Origin: JAAFIP01 sp031431335
Lineage (GTDB): Bacteria > Pseudomonadota > Gammaproteobacteria > Burkholderiales > Burkholderiaceae_C
Direction of reading: 5' to 3'
Assembly: GCA_031431335.1 (NCBI GenBank)
Contig: JANPDG010000070.1
Coordinates: 1-28,530 of the forward strand
Length of the DNA stretch: 28,530 bases
The notes under the pieces were generated by a model. That model did no database searches, was not told the DNA's origin, and worked only from the letters and a program-made list of their open reading frames with translations. This document shows positions 23,278-28,530 of this stretch, one piece after another. Each line of letters opens with the position of its first letter. Position 1 is the first letter of the stretch. The translations under genes were made by a program, and so were the position numbers.

Positions 23278-23313
23278 GGCTTTACTGTAATTTTTTGCAG
23301 TAAAGCCTTTTTT
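23278..23313 (+). terminator. Strong intrinsic terminator before the J-domain gene
   Basis: GGCTTTACTG (23278-23287) pairs perfectly with CAGTAAAGCC (23298-23307) over a ten-base loop and is followed by TTTTTT. It would end the TRAP operon transcript. It lies only 19 bases before the J-domain start codon and downstream of the best promoter match for that gene. Confidence 0.88.
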
Positions 23314-23332
23314 GTCTTGTTGATTCGCCCGC

Positions 23333-23608
23333 ATGAACGACCATTACGCCGCATTAGGTATCAGTAGCGCCGCAACCGAGGCGGAGATTAAAAAGGCGTT
23401 TCGCCAAAAGGCATCTAGCCTGCACCCTGATAAAAACAGCGCGCCCGATGCGCCTGCGCAGTTTAGAGCGGTGCAAGAAGCCTATGACGTGCTGTCTGAT
23501 TTTGACAAACGCCAAGCCTACGACGATAACCGCCGCCGTAACCTGCTAGACAGCCCGCTAGAAACAGCACGCGAAATTTGGAACCCTTACTTCAGAGCGC
23601 TTATCTAA
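23333..23608 (+). CDS. J-domain-only protein (DnaJ-like co-chaperone)
   Basis: A small protein of 91 residues that is little more than a J-domain: YAALGISSAATEAEIKKAFRQKASSLHPDKN with the HPD motif at 31-33 (the DnaK-contact site), then FRAVQEAYDVLSDFDKRQAYDD. A short tail ends LLDSPLETAREIWNPYFRALI. It has no Gly/Phe, zinc-finger or substrate-binding domain, so it should stimulate DnaK ATPase for one client or complex brought by a partner, perhaps a protein encoded downstream. The first ATG follows an in-frame stop and has no clear Shine-Dalgarno. The gene is the first of a tight plus-strand run. Confidence 0.9.
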   Translation: MNDHYAALGISSAATEAEIKKAFRQKASSLHPDKNSAPDAPAQFRAVQEAYDVLSDFDKRQAYDDNRRRNLLDSPLETAREIWNPYFRALI

Positions 23609-23636
23609 AATAATTCATTACTAGATCACTCACTGC

Positions 23637-24197
23637 ATGCATTACTCTTCTTTTTTCTCCCAGTTGCGCTCAGCCTACCAGGCTGAGATTGATGATTTGT
23701 CTTTAGATTCTGAAGGCGGCTACGTGCTGCCGCAGCGCTTGGCCGAAAAGCGTAAGCAAATGGCTTTTTTGATCCAAATGATGACCCTGAGCCCCGAGAT
23801 GGTGGCCGTGGTGTTTCACAAAGCATTTGAATTTACACAACCTGCGGTGATGGAGCATTTGCTCACACTCGAATCTGAAGAGTTTCCGCAGTGGCACAGC
23901 TTGGCAGGTGCAGTGCGCCTGCAGCCTTGGGCTGAGCCGTTGGCCAGCGCCGTGCTCAAAGACCCGATGGGCGAGTGGTTTTTGGCTGCTGCAGCGGGCC
24001 TGGAGTTCATGCTCAGCAAGCCTAGCGGTGCAGGCTTGTCGCACCATGATGATGAAGACGAGTACGAAGACGACGGCACCGATGGGCCTGTGATCCAGCT
24101 CGATGCTGACGACGCGGGCGACCTGAGCGACAAGCGTACCCGCGAGGAGGCCGCTGCCGACTGGATGGAAGAACAAGGCTTTGACCGCAAAGACTGA
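23637..24197 (+). CDS. Uncharacterised protein with acidic C-terminal part
   Basis: Not recognised. A soluble protein of 186 residues without signal peptide or membrane segments. The N-terminal two thirds are helical (AEKRKQMAFLIQMMTLSPEMVA near 36-57, then AVMEHLLTLES). A strongly acidic stretch lies at about 137-148 (DDEDEYEDDGTD), followed by another acidic segment near 156-164, and the end is charged and helical. It lies 28 bases after the J-domain gene and 19 before the next gene, so cotranscription is very likely. The acidic tail resembles that of the next protein, hinting that both bind the same basic surface, which is inference only. Confidence 0.75.
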   Translation: MHYSSFFSQLRSAYQAEIDDLSLDSEGGYVLPQRLAEKRKQMAFLIQMMTLSPEMVAVVFHKAFEFTQPAVMEHLLTLESEEFPQWHSLAGAVRLQPWAEPLASAVLKDPMGEWFLAAAAGLEFMLSKPSGAGLSHHDDEDEYEDDGTDGPVIQLDADDAGDLSDKRTREEAAADWMEEQGFDRKD

Positions 24198-24216
24198 TAC
24201 ACACACTGGAGCCCCC

Positions 24217-24966
24217 ATGAGTAAGCACTTGGCCCTGATCACTAAAACCCAAAGCCTGATAGCCGCTGGCGACATTACGGGCGCTGAGCGCGCGCTGGTA
24301 GAGCTGGCTGATACCGAGGGAGACCAAGCACTGATGGTGGTGTTAGAGCAGCTGCCCGCCAAAGACATATTGGCCGTGATCCGCGAGTATGACAACTCTA
24401 AAGAGTCGGTTGTGAACCTGCTGGTCACGCCTGTGCAGTTTGCGCGTGCTGTGGTGATTGAGAAGCAGTACAAAGACCTTAGCCGTACGCACCTGCGCGG
24501 CATGGTCAACTCGATTATCTTTCGCTCTGATGCTGAGCCAGTGGAGTTTTTGACTGCCATTGGCGACCTTGAGGGCGGCGCGGATGCGCTGGCTGACTAT
24601 TTTTCTGAAAAGTGGAGCCGCATAGAAGCCTTTGCGCGCACAGGCACGTTCGATGGGATGGAAGACGACGGCGAGATGCTGTCTGAACAGGCTTTGCTGG
24701 CCTCGGCCTATGTCAAGCCGCGTGTAGAGCAAGACGAGGTGGCCGACCAAGACTGGATGGAGCTGGCTTGGATTTTGCGCCACCAGTGCCCGGACTTGTT
24801 CATTGAAATGCTGTTGGTGCTACGCGCCAAAGCGCGGGCGTTTGACCTGGCCCAAGGCGAAGATGGCGAGACGGACGACGACGATGGCAAGGTAGAGACC
24901 AGCGCCACCGACCGCGGCAAAGCCACGCCTGCGGTGCGCGAGTCGGACGAAGAATCTGCTATTTAA
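24217..24966 (+). CDS. Uncharacterised helical protein with acidic tail
   Basis: Not recognised. The soluble 249-residue protein is mostly helical. Residues 38-90 contain LMVVLEQLPAKDILAVIREY and a following helix pair, a pattern that recalls the MgtE N-terminal or FliG-type helical repeats; this is a faint resemblance. A charged acidic run at about 214-223 (GEDGETDDDD) precedes a disordered tail. The start at 24217 is chosen for the GGAG six bases upstream; an in-frame start 12 codons earlier would overlap the preceding gene. Its place third in the J-domain run suggests it acts with its neighbours. Confidence 0.72.
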   Translation: MSKHLALITKTQSLIAAGDITGAERALVELADTEGDQALMVVLEQLPAKDILAVIREYDNSKESVVNLLVTPVQFARAVVIEKQYKDLSRTHLRGMVNSIIFRSDAEPVEFLTAIGDLEGGADALADYFSEKWSRIEAFARTGTFDGMEDDGEMLSEQALLASAYVKPRVEQDEVADQDWMELAWILRHQCPDLFIEMLLVLRAKARAFDLAQGEDGETDDDDGKVETSATDRGKATPAVRESDEESAI

Positions 24967-25020
24967 TCTGGCAGCACCTTTGCCGCGCCACAGTAACAGT
25001 CGCAGTCTGATGAGCTAACT

Positions 25021-26256
25021 ATGCAAGAGCAGATCTCCAAACTATCTTCCAATCCCGCAGCAGTCTCGCTCTACGACGCGCGGCCTTTTTTTGAAAAGGC
25101 ATTGGTCTACGGCGTGCAACACAATCTGATTGATACCGCCAAGCTAGACGCGATGAATGCCGATGCGCCCAAAGGCATGGTGCAAATAGCGCGCTATTTT
25201 GGCAACGAAAATCTGCGCCCAGACCTAGAGAAAGCCAAAGACCGCATGGTCAATTTGGTGAGCCTGTATTTGGAAAGCAGCTGCAGCGGCAGCCTGCACG
25301 AAGCTGCGCTAGAGCTGCAGCAACACTCGTTTTTGTCACGCTCCAAAGGTGGCTCCGACATGCTCAAAGCCTTGATCGGCATGCCCACCAGCACGCACTT
25401 TGGCATGGGCGAGCATGGCGGCTTTACCGACAAAGACATACCGCTCTTGGCCAAATGGGCGCTGCGCAGTTTGGCCGACTACCAAGCCGAGTTGGCCAGG
25501 CGCTGGCGTGTAGCGCTGGTCATCGACGCGGCATTGTGGATGGCAGACGCGCTGGGCATGGACCCCGATGTGCTGGAAGAGGCCGGCAAAGACGCCGAAG
25601 CCGTCATCCGCACCGCACTGCTGGTACACGCCTGCAAGCGCAGCAAAATGCCCGACTGGCCCAGCTTTGCCAGCATGGTGGTGGCGCTGCGCAAAAAAAG
25701 CGCGGCAGATGTGTCAATCGCATTGCCAGCCAAGCTGCCAGCGCAGTTTGCAGACACGGTGAACGCGGTGCGCCAGTCGGTCATGGCCGACATGGCCAAG
25801 ATCTGCGACAGTGCGCATTCGCCGCGCAAGCTGTTTGACCAAACGCCTGCCTTCATAGGCCGCTATTTTTGGATAGAAGACGCACTGGCCGAAGTAGAGC
25901 ACTACGAGCGCACCATCTCGAGCGCCTGGAGCAAAGCGACTGGCGGCCACACAGATGACGGCTCGCTGCTCACCATGCTGCTGTGCACCGCCACAGGCAG
26001 CACTGTCAAAACCATACTCACCGAAAAAGCCACCAGCGCCCTGGTGCGCAAAATTCGCAAGTCCCCGGCCACCGTCTGGCAACCCGAACTGGCCTTTGCC
26101 TTCATTCGCGAGCACGCACCCGCCCAGGACCAGAGCGATGCCAAGCGCCTGTGGACCGAGTTTGTAGCCGAGGCGCAGCCCACCTTGCTGAGCGATTTTG
26201 ACCACACTGCCAAAGACGCGGTGGCTTTGTTGGCACACAACTGCAATATCGGCTAA
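25021..26256 (+). CDS. Uncharacterised 411-residue helical protein
   Basis: Not recognised. A soluble, predominantly alpha-helical protein of 411 residues without signal peptide or membrane segments. Notable runs are YDARPFFEKALVYGVQHNLI (18-37), DLEKAKDRMVNLVSLYLESSCSGSLHEAALELQQHSFLSRSKGGSDMLKAL and ARRWRVALVIDAALWMADALGM. I see no nucleotide-binding loop, metal cluster or protease motif. It is the largest member of the J-domain run, 54 bases after the preceding gene. It could be the client or scaffold of a complex served by the J-domain protein, but nothing in the sequence shows this directly. Confidence 0.72.
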   Translation: MQEQISKLSSNPAAVSLYDARPFFEKALVYGVQHNLIDTAKLDAMNADAPKGMVQIARYFGNENLRPDLEKAKDRMVNLVSLYLESSCSGSLHEAALELQQHSFLSRSKGGSDMLKALIGMPTSTHFGMGEHGGFTDKDIPLLAKWALRSLADYQAELARRWRVALVIDAALWMADALGMDPDVLEEAGKDAEAVIRTALLVHACKRSKMPDWPSFASMVVALRKKSAADVSIALPAKLPAQFADTVNAVRQSVMADMAKICDSAHSPRKLFDQTPAFIGRYFWIEDALAEVEHYERTISSAWSKATGGHTDDGSLLTMLLCTATGSTVKTILTEKATSALVRKIRKSPATVWQPELAFAFIREHAPAQDQSDAKRLWTEFVAEAQPTLLSDFDHTAKDAVALLAHNCNIG

Positions 26257-26301
26257 ACACGCCGTGCTCGGGTTGCCCAAGCTTCGGGCAAAATCACGGG
26301 T

Positions 26302-26697
26302 ATGAACACTTCGCAGCCCCACCTCACCCACGCCGTATTGTTGACCGATGCAAGCGGCGTAGCCCGATTCAAAGACGAGCCTTGCATTTTGAGCGAGGGC
26401 ACAGAGGCCGCGCGTTTGTCGCCACTGGCAGCGTCGGGCGGATTTCAGTTTCGCAGTAGCCCGGTGGGTTTTAAAAGCGCGTTTCACTGCACCACTACAC
26501 CGCAGTGGCTCGTGGTGCTCAGCGGTGCTATGGAGATCGGACTGCAAGACGGCACTGCGCGCGTGTTTGGTGCAGGTGAGCGCTTTTATTCCAACGACAC
26601 CTTGCCCAGCGGCGCGACGTTTGATGCCAAACTGCATGGTCATTGCAGCCGTCAGGTGGGTGATGCGCCGTTGGTGACGATGTTTGTGCGGTGCTAA
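26302..26697 (+). CDS. Small cupin-like protein
   Basis: A protein of 131 residues with cupin-like strands: FHCTTTPQWLVVLSGAMEIGLQDGTARVFGAGERFYSND (about 60-98) matches the first cupin motif in outline, with H-x-T-T-x-P-Q-W replacing the usual metal-binding HxH, and AKLHGHCSRQVGDAPLVTMFV at the end as the second motif. The metal site looks incomplete, so it may bind a ligand rather than catalyse. It lies 45 bases after the 411-residue protein. Whether it belongs functionally to that run is not clear. A copy of the dispersed repeat begins at its stop codon. Confidence 0.78.
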   Translation: MNTSQPHLTHAVLLTDASGVARFKDEPCILSEGTEAARLSPLAASGGFQFRSSPVGFKSAFHCTTTPQWLVVLSGAMEIGLQDGTARVFGAGERFYSNDTLPSGATFDAKLHGHCSRQVGDAPLVTMFVRC

Positions 26698-26898
26698 TTG
26701 CTATTATATTTATAGCTAACTATTGAATATCCACGTCGGAAAAGTGCTCGTTTTTTTCCTAAATGTGTATTTTGAATATGGATTGGCTTGTTTGTCTTGG
26801 TTGATTTGTTCTCCGCTCTGAATTACCTTGGTCGTCGCTGAGCTAACGGTAGAGCCAAACCTTGGTCACTCCAAACCGCGTGACTTAAAACAAACCCA
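26696..26898 (+). repeat. Dispersed repeat copy R7, extended form
   Basis: Core from 26696: ATTGCTATTATATTTATAGC, TAACTATTGAATATCC, ACGTCGGAAAAGTGCTCG, then a T-run. It continues with TTTTGAATATGGATTGGCTTG, TCTTGGTTGATTTGTTC and ends with CGCGTGACTTAAAA at about 26877-26890. The same order of segments is found in R2 (reverse, 3961-4106), which is about 55 bases shorter in its second half. The rest of the interval up to 27035 shows no gene or other signal. Confidence 0.85.
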
Positions 26899-27035
26899 TA
26901 AGACAGGGTGAGCGACATGACGCATTGCCCGTCCAAGGTAAACAACGAAGAAATGCATTACCACGGGCTGTTAAAAACAATCCAAACCAAGAGACCAAGC
27001 CAGTCAGCGAAAAACCAGCTCGCCCTAACAAAACC

Positions 27036-28088
27036 TCACCGCGCCCCAGCAACCTCCAGCACAGTAAGCATCTCACTCAAGCCGCGCTTGCGCGCATGGG
27101 TCAGGGCACTCACGCCTTGGGCATCCAGCGCGTTGGCGTCCGCGCCTGCGCTGAGCAACTGGCGCACCATGCCTAATTGCCCTGTTTGCACACACAGCGT
27201 CAGCGCTGGTGTGCCGTTGGTCTTGGTGTTTTTGTCAGCGCCGTTTTGCAAAGCCAGATCAAGCGCGGCTGCGTCTTTGCTGCGAATGGCGGCGAACAAT
27301 GCTGCATTGGGCGAGTCTGGTGCAGACTGCGCTTGGCTTTTCAGGCTGCCAGATGCTTTGGCTGCAGATCGGTTGTTGTCGGACTCTGCTTCAAAGGATG
27401 CGTTGCTGTCTTTCGCTGCATTTTGATCGTCCGAAGACTTGCTGCTGGGTTTGGCGCGTGCGGATATGGGTGCAGGCGAGGGTGCAGGCGATGGCACAGC
27501 GGGAGTTTCGGCCAAGGGTTCGGGCGCAGGTGCCTTGGCCAGCGCAGCATCTGTGCTGCGCTCAGTGCTGCGCTCAGTGCTGCGCTGGGGGGCTTGTGTT
27601 TTGCTGGCTGCGTCAGCAAGTTGCGCGTTTTTGGTTTGCGGCGATGCTGTCTCCGGCGTAGCGACTGATGGGGCAGGTCGTGCGTTGCTCAACGCGATCT
27701 CTTGGTCTTCGGCGGGGGCGCGGTCCCACTGCATGAACAGCAAGCCGCTCAGACCAAAGATGGCAATGGACGCTACGGCGCGGATCTTCCATTGGCTGTC
27801 GTTGGCAGCAGGCTTTAGGTGATTACTTTGGTCTTTTTCCGATGTGGATATTGGATAGTCAGCTATCAAATCAGGACTGATAGGGGTGCTTACAGCTTGC
27901 ACACTGGCATCTCGCGGGGTATCGCCTGCGCTGCGCTGGTTTGCCAGCTGCGCGGCATAAGCCAGTATATTGGCGCGCACTTGTGCCGACGGGCCTGTCA
28001 CCTTATTGCTCTGAGGATCGGCATCCAGCTCGGCTTGCGCAGCATGGTAGCGTGCTACCACATCGTCTTGGCGTGTCGGTTCGGTCAT
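27036..28088 (-). CDS. Single-pass membrane protein with ankyrin repeats, putative anti-sigma factor
   Basis: A protein of 350 residues. Residues 1-95 are cytoplasmic-type; a membrane segment VASIAIFGLSGLLFMQW lies at about 105-121; a long Ala/Pro/Ser-rich linker (125-255) follows, and the C-terminal 90 residues hold ankyrin repeats (NGADKNTKTNGTPALTLCVQTGQLGMVRQLLSAGADANALD). The N-terminus before the membrane would face the cytoplasm, as in anti-sigma factors, and the ankyrin part the periplasm. The start codon overlaps the sigma-factor stop as ATGA, giving translational coupling. Residues 72-87 (PDLIADYPISTSEKDQ) are encoded by a dispersed repeat. The anti-sigma role rests on context; no zinc-binding HxxxCxxC motif is present. 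Confidence 0.8.
   Translation of the reverse strand: MTEPTRQDDVVARYHAAQAELDADPQSNKVTGPSAQVRANILAYAAQLANQRSAGDTPRDASVQAVSTPISPDLIADYPISTSEKDQSNHLKPAANDSQWKIRAVASIAIFGLSGLLFMQWDRAPAEDQEIALSNARPAPSVATPETASPQTKNAQLADAASKTQAPQRSTERSTERSTDAALAKAPAPEPLAETPAVPSPAPSPAPISARAKPSSKSSDDQNAAKDSNASFEAESDNNRSAAKASGSLKSQAQSAPDSPNAALFAAIRSKDAAALDLALQNGADKNTKTNGTPALTLCVQTGQLGMVRQLLSAGADANALDAQGVSALTHARKRGLSEMLTVLEVAGAR
27553..27586 (-). repeat. 12-base tandem repeat in the linker
   Basis: The plus-strand unit GTGCTGCGCTCA is repeated 2.8 times and encodes RSTE repeated in the extended linker of the ankyrin protein. A second 12-base duplication nearby (around 27475) encodes PSPA repeats. Both may vary in length by slippage. 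Confidence 0.7.
27832..27873 (-). repeat. Dispersed repeat copy R6, inside the ankyrin-protein gene
   Basis: Read leftward: CTGATTTGATAGCTGACTAT, CCAATATCCACATCGGAAAA, AGACC. The right arm matches the consensus at most bases; the left palindrome is broken. It is read in frame in the coding strand as DLIADYPISTSEKD. Confidence 0.72.
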
Positions 28089-28530
28089 ATGCGCACCTCG
28101 GCAAATTCAGTGAGCAAGCTTTTGAGCTTGCTGCGCGCATAGCGCAAACGGCTCTTGGCGGTCTCGTGGGTGGTGCCTGTGGCATCGGCAATCTCTTGCA
28201 CACTCAATCCGCCTTCGGCTTGCATCAAAAACGCCTCGCGTTGGTCGGCAGGCAGGGCCTCTACTGCCGCAATCAGGGCTCGGGCTTGCTCACGCGACTC
28301 GATTTGCCGCAGCGGGCCAAAGCCTGAGTCGGCTATCAGCTGAGCGCGCAGCTGCACTGCCTCGTCGTCATCAGCGTCAATCGTGACGCTGCTGTGTGGC
28401 TTAAAAGCGCGCCAGTGGTCAACGATGCGGTGGTGCGCTAGCGTGAACAGCCAGGTTCTGAACTTGGCTCCATTGCGCCCTGCCTCGTAGCTGGGCGCTG
28501 CACGCGCCACTGCAAACCACAGCTCTTGTG
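28085..28530 (-). CDS. ECF RNA polymerase sigma factor (partial, 5' end outside window)
   Basis: The last 148 codons of an ECF (sigma-70 family group 4) sigma factor, open to the window edge. Region 2 is seen as QELWFAVARAAPSYEAGR, then AKFRTWLFTLAHHRIVDHWRA. Region 4 is IAAVEALPADQREAFLMQAEGGLSVQEIADATGTTHETAKSRLRYARSKL, with the helix-turn-helix that contacts the -35 element. A GTG codon at 28510 is inside the protein, not a start. The stop overlaps the start of the membrane ankyrin protein, the usual arrangement of a sigma factor with its regulator. The regulon is unknown; no matching promoter could be assigned by eye. Confidence 0.92.
   Translation of the reverse strand, partial: QELWFAVARAAPSYEAGRNGAKFRTWLFTLAHHRIVDHWRAFKPHSSVTIDADDDEAVQLRAQLIADSGFGPLRQIESREQARALIAAVEALPADQREAFLMQAEGGLSVQEIADATGTTHETAKSRLRYARSKLKSLLTEFAEVRI

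Noticed and set aside
23703..24560. Minus-strand open frame of 285 residues opposite the uncharacterised genes
   Set aside because: The plus-strand genes have good spacing, acidic and helical composition and ribosome binding sites; the antisense frame shows the shadow pattern of Cys, His and Arg.
26273..26291. Hairpin TTGCCC/GGGCAA between the 411-residue gene and the cupin gene
   Set aside because: No T-run follows on either strand, so it is not a convincing terminator, and the loop sequence is not distinctive.
26885..27076. Short minus-strand frame rich in Leu and Cys in the region after repeat R7
   Set aside because: It overlaps the ankyrin gene end and repeat sequence, with no ribosome binding site or family pattern.
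1..28530. CRISPR arrays, tRNA or rRNA genes, prophage, restriction or toxin systems, insertion sequences with transposase
   Set aside because: None could be found on either strand by reading; the dispersed repeats are not regularly spaced and have no spacers.

Overview
The window reads as chromosomal DNA of a betaproteobacterium, most likely Burkholderiales and probably Comamonadaceae-like. This rests on protein style (gene-dense, moderate GC, Edd/Eda pair, fatty acid desaturase of the burkholderial type, TRAP sugar-acid transport), not on a marker gene. No rRNA, tRNA, CRISPR array, prophage or insertion sequence was seen. The two edge genes (a quinone oxidoreductase at the left, an ECF sigma factor at the right) are cut by the window.

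Layout. 1-3079: minus-strand genes for a quinone oxidoreductase, a DMT-type exporter and a cytoplasmic-type gamma-glutamyltransferase, with a divergent HTH regulator at 3132. 3870-4106: an inverted pair of repeat elements. 4095-7176: housekeeping genes (YceH, PurN, DUF1653, an RsmB/NOP-type RNA methyltransferase). 7353-9796: a fatty acid desaturase with an unusual C-terminal tail, a ChaC-type cyclotransferase and an anchored OmpA-domain protein. 9960-12472: edd and eda, the Entner-Doudoroff pair, behind a palindromic operator that resembles a HexR site. 12541-12760: remains of a PaaI-type thioesterase. 12954-13751: a transglutaminase-like protein.

13739-23161 is a divergent sugar-acid (aldonate) catabolic locus. 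Leftward run: IlvD/Edd-family dehydratase, 2-keto-3-deoxy-sugar kinase (PfkB), a stand-alone TRAP binding protein, a DgoK-type kinase and an SDR dehydrogenase. Rightward run: a GntR/FCD regulator and a complete DctQ-DctM-DctP TRAP transporter. The products expected from the kinases are phosphorylated 2-keto-3-deoxy acids, which the neighbouring Eda could split to pyruvate and glyceraldehyde 3-phosphate. Edd/Eda and this locus may therefore form one metabolic island.

23333-26697: a J-domain-only protein followed by three proteins I cannot assign (186, 249 and 411 residues) and a cupin-like protein, closely spaced on the plus strand. It is preceded by an odd promoter-terminator arrangement. 27036-28530: an ECF sigma factor translationally coupled to a single-pass membrane protein with C-terminal ankyrin repeats, probably its regulator.

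The strongest unexplained signal is a dispersed repeat of about 45-60 bases, seen seven times. It has an AT-rich palindrome ending near ATAGC, then a conserved arm AATATCCACGTCGGAAAA. Five copies abut gene ends; one supplies the stop codon of yceH. Two lie in frame inside coding sequences (the PfkB kinase and the ankyrin protein). Two copies extend into a longer shared element of about 150-200 bases.
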